Assembly: GCA_037043455.1 (NCBI GenBank)
Contig: JAWPHD010004373.1
Location: 1-64,000 of the forward strand
Direction of reading: 5' to 3'
Length of the DNA: 64,000 nucleotides
From: Cyrtodaria siliqua
Lineage: Eukaryota > Mollusca > Bivalvia > Adapedonta > Hiatellidae
Shown here: positions 48,656 through 60,103 of the stretch, piece after piece
Numbering within the stretch: the first letter of the stretch is position 1
Layout of the letters: each line of letters opens with the position of its first letter
Position numbers and translations under genes: made by a program
The notes under the pieces: model-generated
Told to the model about the DNA's origin: nothing
Seen by the model: the letters and a program-made list of their open reading frames with translations, nothing else
The model's database searches: none

Positions 48656-49734
48656 CTGTAATGATAATTACTAAACTACAATATTTTCTATTTTTATTAA
48701 GTCATGTTGTATACATAATTAAAGTAGATTTCACAAGAAAACGTCAAAACGTTAGAATCTCTTGATAAACCCCGTAACATTAACTGCGTTGTTACTCGGG
48801 ACTTCGATGTTTTCCTTTTTAGAAGCCTCTATTGTAACTTGCGTATTTTCCGCTTAATTCACAATGAATTCATAATATTGTTGCCCGATGGCCACTGCAA
48901 CACCGCACACAATAGAGTGTAGCGTGTAAGAATATACATGTACAACATGTCGAATGTATCTTTATTTTTTATATAAATGCTTGTAATCCCGGGAGAGGTC
49001 TTACATAGGTGTAGCCTGTTATCCAATCCCAATCATTACTTGAATAAAATACTGTTTACATTATGTAATCTCGGATTCCTACATCTTCTAACAATACTAA
49101 AAATGTGGAATGTATTTCTTTTATATAAATACATGTAATCATTCATGTAATCTCGGATTACCTACCTATTTTAAAACATTTACAATACTAAACATTATTT
49201 AGAGTAAAACACAGTGTGAAAGGAGACATTTGGAAATCGCAGTACACTATACATATACAAAAGATAGTGCCTTCTTGGTCAGATTGAGACTGTTCATGAG
49301 CAGTAGTGACAAATGCATGCAACCGTTCATGCCCTCTAGCCCCGGGTTGAGCAGAATTCAATATTTAAAATGTCAATAGACATTGCCAATAAATTTTAGT
49401 CATCCCAAAGATGGCATGCATATGACGGTAAATATAGAACCTTCAATGCTGTATTTTCATACCATTCCGTGGCCAGCGGCGTATGTTCCCAGTTTTTAAC
49501 ACAATGCTTTGCTCTATACGAAAAAACAATTGGCGAAATGAACAAAATGCAATTTAATTGGGAGCAGTGTTTACCATTTATCTCTTGTGTGTAGGCCATA
49601 TGATATATGTCGTATTATTTACTGTATGTTTAAGTCTACCTCAGAACCAGATTTCTATTCATTATATTATTGACATTGATGTGCATATTTGTTTGTGTCG
49701 ATGTCATCTTAAGGTATATACAATATATAGAGGA
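48656..49734. other. Intergenic/intronic, includes SINE-like repeat D copy 3
   Basis: At about 49215-49350, GATTGAGACTGTTCATGAGC and CCCTCTAGCCCCGGGTTGAG repeat the unit at 26597. The missing 5' exons of the peptidase could not be recognised here. Confidence 0.5.
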
Positions 49735-49885
49735 TATTTGTTGTTTTGGAGTGAATAACATATTTTATTTCATCGAGAAGTGAGAAACTTTATATTTTCA
49801 CGAATGCGAAGCATGAGTGAAAATATAAAAGTTTTCTCACTTCGAGAAGAAATAAAATATGTTATTCACGACAAAACAACAAATT
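49735..49885. repeat. Near-perfect 150-bp foldback hairpin
   Basis: The left arm TTTGTTGTTTTGGAGTGAAT, AACATATTTTATTTC, GAAGTGAGAAA and TATATTTTCAC is mirrored by GTGAAAATATA, TTTCTCACTTC, GAAATAAAATATGTT and ATTCACGACAAAACAACAAA. Arms are about 70 bp and the loop is about 10 bp (AATGCGAAGC). Confidence 0.85.
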
Positions 49886-50130
49886 TTCTTTTTATTTTAT
49901 GATTTTACAAACAAAAATTTAAGCAATTTCAGTAACTAAACCGTTTTACACACGCTTCTTTCCAAGTCACGATGACGTAACGAAACGTTACCTTTTTTGA
50001 AACCATTAACGTCACAGAAAAAGGTAATTAAATAAACAGTGGATTTAACAGTATAACAGTAGGAATATCTTCTGATCCGTGTTATTTGTGTTGGTTGAAC
50101 ATTCACAAAGTAGTCCCGGCAGCTACTGTG

Positions 50131-50180
50131 GAAATAAAACTCTATATTCCGCAGTGTGGAATAACGCTTTTATTTCACTG
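50131..50180. repeat. Small hairpin after AGTAGTCCCGGCA motif
   Basis: GAAATAAAACTCTATATTCC and its imperfect complement GGAATAACGCTTTTATTTC. It is preceded by AGTAGTCCCGGCA and followed by TGATAAATCAC. The same motifs frame 57318-57445, so this may be a dispersed foldback family. Confidence 0.55.
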
Positions 50181-50221
50181 ATAAATCACAGTATTTCATT
50201 GCTTATCATAAAATAAATAGA

Positions 50222-50360
50222 GAATAATCAACAGTCTCAATGTGATACGAAACATATGTCACGAGAACACGTTGTAATTCGGTTAAAAAACTCGTTCTTC
50301 GAACTCACAACGTGTTCGAGTGACATATTTTTCGTATCTCACTGATACTGTTGATTATCT
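50222..50360. repeat. Foldback hairpin with ~50-bp arms
   Basis: The left arm GATAATCAACAGT-type, GTGATACGAAA, CATATGTCAC and AACACGTTGT pairs with ACAACGTGTT, GTGACATAT, TTTCGTATCTCAC and ACTGTTGATTATC on the right. The loop of about 30 bases is rich in TTCGAA-like motifs. Confidence 0.82.
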
Positions 50361-50647
50361 TTGGGAGAGTGGGGACTGCTCTACCCCTAAAGCTGGTTGA
50401 CTGTGTGAAATGAAATAGGGACTAAAAACTATCCTTCTGTGTTCACCATACAACCAAAGGTCTCTTAAAGAGTCATACTATTATATATAAAACAAATACT
50501 TGCTAACTGTGGGTAATAACGGTTACTTGGTCAAACATAATAATATCTACGAGTTATCCTTATCAATAAACTTTGAGTGTGGGGACTGCCCTACCTCTAA
50601 ATTGTTTGTAATCCTCCTGTTGTCTGATATACCTAACATTTATAATC

Positions 50648-51832
50648 ATGGCATCCGGTTTCGGTACGCCAAAGAGTTTTCTCAATAAGAATTCTGGATT
50701 TAAACCCAAAAGGTCACGTAAAAGTCCCGGTTCATTGATCAATCCATGCACAAAATGTGATATTGAACTAAAATAAGATGATGACTATTTGGTGTGTGAT
50801 GGCTGCTTCCTAAGATGTTGCTTAATATGCACGGGAATGACGAAAACTGCTTTCAGCTGTGTCCAAAATGGGGAATTTGAGGATTTTACTTGGTACTGCA
50901 AACCATGCAAGGCTACTACACCCACTTTGGAAAATATAACTAGCATGCTAAAAAATATGCAAACAATTCAAAATGAAAGAATTTCGGTCGTTGAAAATAG
51001 AGTTGATCAAATTGCATTCAACACAACTAAGGAAATCGCTCAAAAAATGGAAGGGGTTAAAAAAGAGGTAGTCTCAGACATTAGTGAGGATGTAAACAAA
51101 TTAGTGGAATTGAGATTTAAAGAAATGGAAGACTGAAAGAGAAGAGAATTGAACATTGTACTCTTTAATTTGAGTGAATCTAACAATGTAGATAAGGAAG
51201 CAAATATCCAATCTGATAAAGATAAAGTGCTCTGTATTGCCCGCAGTCTAGGCTTAGATGACCTATCAATAGTAGCCATATACAGGTTAGGAAAGCAAAC
51301 ACCTGGGTCCAAAAGAGTTACCAAGGTAATTCTGGATAATAAAAAACAAAAGAAGTTTTTAATAACTAATGCCAGATTTATAGCAACAAAAGTAGATGAT
51401 GAGTACAACAGAGTAATCATCAGTGGAGACCTAACAGAAGTGCGAAGAATAGAGAGGAGGAAAGCTAGGACCGAGGCTGCCCCTAAGGTGAATGATCTGG
51501 TGACTGAGGATATGGAAATACAACCAAGTCAGCCTAATCAGCACATTCTTACTAGTCAACATGACTCGGGACACATTCTGGACAATTACTTCAGGGGCGC
51601 CAATATATCGGAGAGTAATATTGAACACTTACCAGGTGATCTTACGATAGTTGAACAGCAACAACCTGAACATCCACATCTAGACAACCCATATCTCTCT
51701 GACACTTTAGGCCTTGAAACTACAATTGTGGGCGGGTTAACCCAATTACGACCTAACATGGATAATGGTTTTTCATCTACATCTAATGGTGATGAAGAAT
51801 ATCCTGGATTACCTGGATTACATGGACACTAG
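50648..51832 (+). pseudogene. LINE ORF1 protein, two premature stops
   Basis: The ATG at 50648 opens MASGFGTPKSFLNKNSGFKP. Cysteine pairs CTKC, CDGC, CCLIC and CKPC over codons 34-90 form a PHD-type zinc finger. Codons about 95-160 (LKNMQTIQNERISVVENRVD) look coiled-coil. The second half has INIRLFRLG-like segments (LNIVLFNLSESNN, AIYRLGKQTPGSKR) resembling the RRM-like part of LINE ORF1 proteins, with a polar C-terminus. ORF1 proteins bind the element RNA. In-frame TAA at 50774-50776 (codon 43) and TGA at 51134-51136 (codon 163) break it. The final TAG (51830-51832) is followed in the same frame by ORF2. Confidence 0.78.
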
Positions 51833-54715
51833 GACAAAGATTTTAGTCCGTATGGAGGACGTGTTTTTAATAAATCAAATACAGTGGTCAATAAGGTGGG
51901 CAGTTTGAGTGTTCTGTATACAAATGTTGATTGCTTAACCAAAGAGAAAAAATCTGAGCTCTCATCTTTAATTAATTCTAATCAGTATGATATTATTGCC
52001 TTATCTGAAATTTTACCAAAATATTCAACTATAGTCCAGTGTGAAGACTTCTTTCAAATTGATGGCTTTGATATGCATACCTCAGACCTACATTCAGGTA
52101 GAGGAGTAGTAATTTATACAAAAATAAGCTTAAATGCAATCTTGGTTGATACTGACTCTGATTTCAAAGAATATGTATGGTGTGAAGTAAGACTCCACAA
52201 TACAGGTAAACTTATAATAGGTTGTGTATATAGAAGCCCCAATAGTGACTGTGCAAATAATCTCAAACTGCCTGGCCTTTTTGGCAAAATTTTATCAAAT
52301 GTGTATTCCCATGTGTTAATTATGGGAGACTTTAACTTTAAAGAAATCAAGCGGGATCTTATGAGAACCACCTGTGGGTATGAGCACCCAGGAAATGTCT
52401 TCTTTGAAAGTATCAGAGATAACTTTCTGTTTCAACATGTTGTTGAAACAACCAGATATAGAGCTGGTGATTAACCCTCTTTAATTGACCTCATATTTAC
52501 AAATGAGGAAAATATGATTGAATCAATCAACTATGACCCAAGTCTTGGGAAAAGTGACCACATAATGCTAAACTTTAAATTCAATTGTTATTTCGACCTT
52601 GAAGTCAACAATACACAAAAACTGAACTTCCACAAAGGTGATTATACTCAATTGAACAGTGATTTGGATGATGTCGATTGGAACGATGTGATAGGGGAAA
52701 AACCAATAACTGAGGCCTGGAGTAGCTTTGCTGAAACCATTATCAATCTATTAGAAAAATCCATACCAGTGAGCAGAGTCAATCCACGGTCAACCAGAAA
52801 TAACCCTATTATAGATAAAAAATGCAATCAAAATCATCACAATAAAGCACAGAAAATGGACAAAATATAAACACTGTAAAAATGAAAGGAACTATAACGA
52901 ATATAAATTAGCAAGGAATAATGTTGTCTATGAGATGAGAAGATGTAAATATGACTATGAAAAGGATTTGGCAACAAAAATCAAAACTGATAACAAACTA
53001 TTCTGGAAATACGTCCGATCAAACACCAAAACAAAAATTTCTGTTAGTAACTTAGAAAATACCATTGGCGGTATAACGAGGAATGACAACGAAAAAGCCG
53101 AAGTACTAAATAACCACTTTGTATCTGTATTTACTAACGAAAATATTGATATTATACCAATACTGGAAGAAAAACCAAACTGTTCTAAATTAATAAACAT
53201 TAAAAGTACAGAGGAAATTGTCAACAAACTATTATTTCAAATCAGGTCTTCTAAATCACAAGGACCAGATAATCTCCACCCTCAAAAATTCAAAGAATGT
53301 GCGAATACATTGACTGCACCACTTACAAATCTCTTTAAGAAATCCTTGGATGAAGGAAAATTACCAGAAATATGGAAAACAGCCAATCTGACTGCAGTCT
53401 TCAAATCCGGGAAAAAGGCTAAGCCGGAAAATTATCGACCAATCAGTCTTACACCGATATCCTGTCGGATAATGGAAAAAATTGTTCGAATAAAAATGGT
53501 TGACCATTTAATCGAGAACCAACTATTATCAATTCACCAACATGGTTTCAGACGGGGCTGCTCCTGTGCTACTCAGTTATTGGAGTGTCTCGATGACTGG
53601 TCAGAGGCAATTGATTGCGGTGAAGAAGTCGATGTCATTTATCTGGATTTTAAAGCGGCCTTCGACAAAGTACCCCATAAAAGCTTAATGAGTAAGGTTA
53701 AATCTATGGGAATAACTGGTAAACTTTATGACTGGATAGAGGACTTTTTAACAAATAGAAAACAGAGGGTGATGGTCAATGGGCAGGTCTCAGAACTCAG
53801 GGATGTCACAAGCGGGGTTCCCCAGGGCAGTGTTCTTGGGCCTGTTTTGTTTCTTATTTATATCAATGACCTCCCAGACGCCATGTCCTGCACCGCAAAA
53901 CTTTTTGCTGACGATACTAAACTGTATACATGCATAAATAGCCCATAGCGTGAGATAGACTTACAAGACAGTATCTTCACTGCATGTGAATGGGCTAAAA
54001 AATGGCAAATGATATTTAATGCTAAAAAGTGCAAACACCTACATATTGGTAATAATGATGATGAATCCAATGTATTCTACATCAAGGATAATTCGAATAA
54101 AATAGAAGAAATTACCAAGGTAATACATGAAAAAGACCTGGGAGTAACATTTGACTCAAAATTAAAGTTCTCCTATCATATAAGTGGTAAAGTATCTAAG
54201 GCCAATAGAAACCTCGGTCTAATATATAAAACTTTCACATACATGGATAGGGAAATGTTTCTGTGTTTATATAAGTCCCTTGTTAGACCACACCATGAAT
54301 ATGCTACGGTGGTTTGGTCTCCATACCTAAAAAAGGATATAATTGCTATAGAAAATACCTCAGTAACTTTCCGTACCATGCAAGACTCACTATGCTAGGG
54401 CTACCAACCCTTGAGTATAAAAGAGAGCGGACTGACGTAATTCAGGTTTATAAAATCTTAAATAATATCGATACAGTTGACAAAAGTAAACTGTTCACTC
54501 AGGCCCCTGAGCTTGGAACAAGGGGAAATTCCAAGAAACTATTTAAAAAAAGAGCAATAATTGATATTAGGAAAAATTTATTTGCTTACAGAGTCGTAGA
54601 ATCTTGGAATAAACTCTCGGACACTGTGACTGAGGCACCCACCATCAATTCCTTTAAAAGTAGGCTAAATAAACATTGGGCAAATCATCCTAATAAATTC
54701 AGACCGAAAAACTAA
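51833..54715 (+). pseudogene. LINE ORF2: endonuclease plus reverse transcriptase, multiply broken
   Basis: Endonuclease motifs come first: LSVLYTNVDCL, IIALSEI, GCVYRSPN, MGDFNFKEI and GKSDHIML (the SDH catalytic motif). The reverse transcriptase follows: NYRPISLTPISCRIMEKIV, QHGFRRGCSC, VIYLDFKAAFDKVPH, SGVPQGSVLGPVLF and the active-site LFADDTKLY. The C-terminal part has KDLGVTFDSKLKFS and LGLPTLEYKRERTDVIQVYK, ending NKFRPKN. Lesions: TAA at 52472-52474 (after RYRAGD), a frameshift near 52855, TAG at 53946-53948 and a frameshift near 54360. There is no ATG at the frame start; the frame continues directly from the ORF1 stop. The copy cannot be autonomous. Confidence 0.85.
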
Positions 54716-54735
54716 AAAGGAACCGGAAGTCCTTC

Positions 54736-55270
54736 ACTATGAAAAGAAAAAAAAACATAACCACACTGAGAAAACAACAATTTCAAAAAGGGCCTAAGAA
54801 ACCTTTTGGTTTACACTGGCTTCGACAACAGTAACAACAGTATGAACTGGGAGTCTGGGTCAGCGTGCACAATTATACACAATTTCAAACAGGAATAAAC
54901 AGTAAAATAAATACATAAGGGGTAAACGAACAAGTTTTAATAGAATAGTCAATATTTTAGAGTGATATTCATCATGAGGAATCAAAACTAATGATTAATT
55001 ATGGATCTAGGACTGTAGAATCGACAAAAACAGGTCAACAAGAACACGCAGCCGCTTACAAGTCACTTCTCACATCGTCATCAGTGTTTATTTACACACG
55101 TCTAGGTCTATATGTGTAATAGAATATTCAGTATGTTATACAAGTGATTTCATCGACAGGGATCAGGAATAGTGGATTTACTAGTCAACAAGAAACTTGT
55201 AACACGCTGCCGCTTACACATTGGCTGCTTAGCCTTTACACACGTGTGTACAGTACAGTAGATCTACATG
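54736..55270. other. Spacer between LINE and recombinase, no gene seen
   Basis: AT-rich sequence. It has duplicated ACACGCAGCCGCTTACAAG and ACACGCTGCCGCTTACACA motifs at about 55043-55061 and 55201-55219, suggesting a short local duplication. Confidence 0.5.
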
Positions 55271-56827
55271 TCACTCACTATCCGAGTCAGACCACAGAGG
55301 TAAGATTCGTTTTCTGTTTTTTGGCGATGGTTCTTCGCAACGAGTTTCATCCTTCTTTGAATAAAAGTTGAATGTTCCCCCATTTATCACTGTTGATCCA
55401 TGAAAAATGGATTGCATCTCTGATTTCGATGTGCTAGCCTGTTGACTGTATGTATAATTTCTTAGCGAAGCCGGAGAGTTCGGTAGGCTTACCAGGTTAA
55501 GTTGATGCTGTGGATTGGCAGTTTTTGATGGCATTATCATGTTTGATGCGGGATTGGGTTCCGTTCATGTAGATGTATTATACAATGCAGAAGTGATTTT
55601 TTGCTGTTGGGCTTGATTGAGTTTGCTGTATGTGTTGGCACTCCAACATTCTTGTGCCCACTTATTTGTATCGCACAGTTTGCACCAATTCCCAAGTCGT
55701 TGCATTTTTGCATCAAGTGTTTACGGACGCTGTGATTGGTTATCTTTCGCGAGTCGTCGATCTCATCACAGTTCATGCGCATCGATTTTACCAACCCGTA
55801 TATATGGTTTATTCCCATTGGCACAGGTTTAAACCAGGCCGTGTCAGGTTTTGGGTTCTGCACATGATTTACCGAAAGGAAGAATGCATCTTCCGGACCA
55901 TTCATTGTGATTGGGCGCTTTTCTTTGTACAATTTGTAAGCCTTGACAGGACATCGATTTGGATTTTCCTTATTGTTCCAGGCCTTAGGTTTGAATTTCC
56001 ACGTATTTGATGGATCTCGACCTGTTCTGGTTTTTGTCTGCCTCTCCTTGATATATTCAATATACTCATCCCCATCTTCGTCGACATGGAGTTCAATGTC
56101 ACCCCATTTCAGGATCTTTTGTTCGCGTCCAACTCTCATTCCCATTACAAGTGAAAATGTTACATGGAGTAGATTTGTAACTTGGATGGCGTTTTCAGTG
56201 CCAAGTTGTCCGCACTTAAACAGATTATCAATATCATTATCTGTCCGTTCATCAGACTCATGAATGAGGCTTGCAGCCATATCCTTGTGATTTCAGAAAT
56301 GTTAGTTTCGCTTTCATGGCACTGTTTGTGTGGTTGAATTGTGGATTTTTACTTACGGCATGGGTATAACCCTTGTTGCGCAGGTATCTCTCAATGCTGG
56401 ATAAAAAAAACCTCACTGTAGACGGTTTGTATTCCGTATTGTCAGGTTTTTTAATGATGGCAACAAAATGTCCAATTAATATGTCCAAATCGCTTATTGG
56501 AAGGCTTTCTAATGCCCGAAACCCTCCTTGCTCATTGCAGAACGGCCTGAATATGTTCATGTCATGCAGAGTTTTTCTTTTGGTGTTTTCATTCTCCTGG
56601 TTCGAGATGAATTTCTGAATTTTAGTTGAATTTACAGTCCCAAAACGATTTCCTGTGGCTGGGATGATTCTTTGAGACGAGACTGGCTGGCCAACATTTG
56701 GCATTTCCACATACTCAGAACTTGAAAGAATCCAATTTAAATCCTCAATTTCAAAATTCGACAGAACAGAATCTGATGCCATTCTGATTTTTAACAGTTC
56801 GGTTGAACAGACGGCAAACGTAAACAA
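55271..56827 (-). pseudogene. Crypton-like tyrosine recombinase (KIAA1958/DUF3504 type), frameshifted
   Basis: Three consecutive open segments. 56258-56827 is the N-terminal DNA-binding half: QKFISNQENENTKRKTLHDM, ISDLDILIGHFVAIIKK and YKPSTVRFFLSSIERYLRNK. 55537-56280 is the catalytic half: GQLGTENAIQ, LVMGMRVGREQKILKWGDIE (first Arg), KERQTKTRTG, ITNHSVRKHL (His-x-x-Arg) and IQISGHKNVG. 55271-55540 is the C-terminal tail with FHGSTVINGGTFNFY, ending SDSDSE. One-base frameshifts separate them, near 56275 and about 55560. In this family a Tyr nucleophile follows GHKNV at about seven residues; here the aligned position in VPTHTANS reads His (CAT). Such enzymes cut and rejoin DNA to move circular Crypton DNA, though some copies are domesticated in animals. 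This one is probably inactive. Confidence 0.75.
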
Positions 56828-57459
56828 CTTTTTTTTATTTCTTTTTTAAATATTAAATAAGTTTTTTGTTTTGTTATATTTTAAGATTTAATTAATATTT
56901 ATCAATAATTAAATGAATTTATATATAAAAAAAATAAAATGACAAACAGGAGTAGAAACAGGAACAGGAAGAACAGAACAGAAAGTGTGGAACCAGGAAT
57001 ACTCTTGCTTTTGAAAGAATGAACAAAAGGACAGTTTGTAATCAAAGATCTTAAAAGCAAATCATTTTGTATTCTTATCATTTTATTAGTTTCTGATCTG
57101 TGATTTTCACTAGATCAGTTCTGATAAAGAACATAACATGATTTTGCAAAGTCATCACAATAGAGATCTTCACAGAAGAGCATTTCAATGACGAAGTTGA
57201 TGGTAAAATGAAGAGGAATGTGGAATCTGTTCAGGAGAAAATTATTCAGACATATACTTGAAAGCAATAGCAATCTCCAGTACCATTAAATACAAAATTT
57301 GAAAAATGGTAAAAAAGTAGTCCCGGCAAAGTGATATCGTCACTGGTAGAAAATGATATCGTCACTGGTGTGACTATATCACTTTTGCCTGATATTAAAA
57401 ATATGTCACTGAGAAATCCTTATAAATCACTGATAGGTATATAATAAAATGTATTATCT
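56828..57459. other. Intergenic, one possible foldback
   Basis: AT-rich and poor in features. The segment at about 57318-57445 (AGTAGTCCCGGCA, GTGATATCGTCACTGGT twice, TCACTTTTGCCTGA, TAAATCACTGATA) resembles the motif frame near 50115-50215. Confidence 0.5.
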
Positions 57460-57850
57460 ACAGTCTAGGCATACACGTCGAAAGGAAAGGTAGCTTTCAC
57501 AGAGCACAGCCAGTAAAACCGCGCATTTAAACAAACAACAATTACGATGTTAATAAGCAAGGCATGTGACATCACTAACACAAATTGGTTGACAATAGAG
57601 TTTCCACATTGGAACGGTCAGTGGCAAAAAGGTCGCTGGCGTTAAAACCAGGTTCTAGGGTGCACCAAACCTTACTCTTACCCATTGGTATCCCAATAAA
57701 ATGGGACAGTGCAAATAAAGACGAACCAGCCAGGTTATATTCTCTAACAAACAATGCAGGATCAATAGGCAATATAAGTATAGTATATAGATAATCATAT
57801 TTATATGAATATAAAAACAAATATCTAGAAAGCCACGAATATAAATAACT
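57460..57850 (-). repeat. Retroelement 3' tail, minus strand
   Basis: The reverse complement of the 42310 3' region: CACTAACACAAATTGGTTGA, CATTGGAACGGTCAGTGGCA, CAGGTTCTAGGGTGCACCAA, CCATTGGTATCCCAATAAAA and CAATGCAGGATCAATAGGCA. It is diverged by about 10-15% by eye. Confidence 0.7.
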
Positions 57851-57954
57851 TCTACTACGAACAAGAGCTGTCGGAGAACAGCGCAGCTTGAGTATTCGAT
57901 TTTTCTGAGAATAATAAATTTATAGCTAGTATATACCACCAGAAAACAAGGCTA

Positions 57955-59032
57955 CAACAATGTGGGGTGGGGTTGGAGCACAACATAACTATGTGTAAGA
58001 ATTGACCAAAACTACACAGAAATATGTAAAAAAAAAAAATACAAACAAAAAATACGAGTTTTGGGGTGTGGGATGGGGGTGGGAGAGAGGCGGGGTGAAT
58101 GGTGGTGGGAGTGGGGGTGGTGAGGGCAACATATATGTGTAAGAAGCTATGTAAGAATTCACCAGAACAACAAAAAAATATGTAAAAAAAAAGGGAGAAA
58201 AAAAGAAGAAAAAAATGGTGTGTGGGAGGGGGGGGGGGGGTGGAGGGGGCAACATATATGTGTAAGAAGGTATGTGTAAGAAATTATCAAAACAACACAG
58301 ATATATGTAAAAAAAACAATAAACATTAAATAAAAACATTCGTTTCGAGCTAGTGTGGGGGGGTGGGGGGTGGGGGTGGGGGTGGAGAGGGGGGCTTGGG
58401 AAGGGGGCAACATGTTTAAAAATTGACAAAAGCAACACAGAAATATGTAAAAAATAAAAAATAGTTTCAAGTAGGGGTGGGGTGGTGGGGAGCGGGGCTG
58501 AGAGGCGGGATTGGGGGTGTTGGGGGGGACATATATGTGTAAGAATTGACTAAAACAACAAAGAGATATGAAAAAAATAGATTATCAAGTGATGGTAGGG
58601 TGGGGGGGGGGAGCGGGGGTGAGAGGCGGGAGTGGGTTGTGGCGAGGGGAGAGGGCAACATATATGTGTAAGAATTGACTAAAACATCAAAGAAATATGT
58701 AAATAAAAAAAATCAAGTGTGGGTGGGGGGGGGGGGGGTTAGAGGTGGGTGTGGGGGGGGGCGGAGAGGGGGCAACATATATGTGTAAGAATGTACAAAA
58801 GCAACATAGAATTATGTAAAAAAACAAACAAAAAATAAGTTTCATCTCGCTGTTGGTGGGGGGGGGGGGGGGGGGGTTCGGTGAGAGGCGGGTTGGTGGG
58901 GGCAGAGAGAGGGGGCAACATATATGTGTAAGAATTTACTAAAACAACACAGAAATACGTAAAAAAAAAAAAAAAAGTTTGGAGGGAGTGGGAAGGGGGT
59001 GGGGGTGGATAGAGGAGGTAGCCCATTCCCCC
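57955..59032 (+). repeat. G-rich minisatellite, ~100-bp units
   Basis: About ten units. Each has a run of mixed G (GGGGTGGGGGTGGG), then GCAACATATATGTGTAAGAA, TTGACTAAAACAACA and AGAAATATGTAAAAAAA. The minus-strand Pro/Phe-rich frames are artefacts. The units match those in the core of the 16761-18100 element (AACATAGCTATAAGTCTA, AACACAGAAATATGTAAAAA). It is probably a related element whose arms are lost or diverged; the right end (GTAGCCCATTCCCCCATAAT) recalls that element's GAGCCCATACCCCAATAT. Confidence 0.82.
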
Positions 59033-59147
59033 ATAATGTGTGAAGTAATAAGATGCATAATGCTATAACAAATCCCAAACCAAAATTATAGATATATACA
59101 TGCTTACATGCAAACCTAGATCTGCCTTTATTGCACATTTTATGAGC

Positions 59148-59725
59148 CATCACAATTTGGGTTCCATGGGAGCCCAGAATTTGCAAAAGACAAAATTACC
59201 TATCCAACCCTTTACAACATACTATAAGGAAACCAATTCCAAAATTTAGTTCAGCTAAGACAAGAAATGTAAGAGATATAGACCTGTAAACACAGCTTAC
59301 ACGCAAAATTTGATGTGAAACATACATATTTGAAGGGCTATCATAATTTGGGTTCCATGGGAGCCCAGGGGTTACAGGAACCAAAATTACTTAAGCAGCC
59401 CTTACGATAATGCTATAAGGAAGCTAATGGCCAAATTTGATTGTGCTAGGGTAAGAATTGTAAGAGATATAGACTTGTAAACACAGCTTACACGCAAAAT
59501 TTGATGTGAAATGGGACACATCATAATTTGGGTTCCATGGGAGCCCATGGGTTACAGGAACCAAAATTGCTTATGCAGCCCTTAAGATAATGCTATAAGG
59601 AAGCCCATGAACAAATGTGGCTGTGCTAGGATAAGAAATGTAAGAGATATAGACTTGTAAACACAGCTTACACGCAAACCTTGATGTGGGACGCCGACGC
59701 CGACGCCGACGCCGGGGTGATTACA
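59148..59725 (+). repeat. ~180-bp tandem repeat, three copies, ending in (GACGCC)n
   Basis: TTGGGTTCCATGGGAGCCCA recurs at about 59157, 59348 and 59528 (spacing 191 and 180). Each copy has GGAACCAAAATTAC or a variant, AATGCTATAAGGAAGC, TAAGAGATATAGAC and GTAAACACAGCTTACACGCA. The last copy ends in GACGCCGACGCCGACGCC. The (GACGCC)n plus CTTCGAATAGTCGAGCTAA end is, from memory, typical of an abundant bivalve repeat. Confidence 0.85.
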
Positions 59726-60103
59726 TAAGCTCTCTTATTCTTCGAATAGTCGAGCTAAACATGTTATTATAAGTACAACAGGCATAGTAGCATTCACAGA
59801 ATACAGTAACTCCAACAAGTATTACAAAGCAAAGACTTGGTATTGACCATTTTGGAGTGTGACAATTGTTACCTCTGTTTACCGAGGCATTTAGTCAATA
59901 CAATTAATTCGAAATAGTTGAAATTGATAAGTTGACGATTGTGCATATTATGAAATCATGTGTCTGGAAAAGTTTCTATAGGTATTGCTTATACGAAATA
60001 CAATGGCATTTATCTTGGATGCAGAAATCAAACATTACTGTTGGGGAGTGATAGACTGTTTCGTTAGGTGATAATTATTGTCAATGTTGGAGCCTTTAAT
60101 ATA

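Larger units (their letters stand above)
50600..54735 (+). mobile_element. CR1/L2-like non-LTR retrotransposon, near full length but inactivated
   Basis: Contains ORF1 (PHD-like zinc finger plus coiled coil) and ORF2 (apurinic endonuclease plus reverse transcriptase) in order on the plus strand. This is the layout of CR1/L2-clade LINEs, which copy themselves by target-primed reverse transcription. Five in-frame stops and two frameshifts are visible (see the ORF entries). The exact 5' and 3' ends are not certain and no target-site duplication was identified. The element lies just 5' of the peptidase gene's known exons. Confidence 0.8.

Noticed and set aside
56258..56280. Reading the two recombinase segments as two separate genes
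   Set aside because: The N-terminal and catalytic halves match one family in the right order with a one-base offset, so a frameshift in one gene is simpler.
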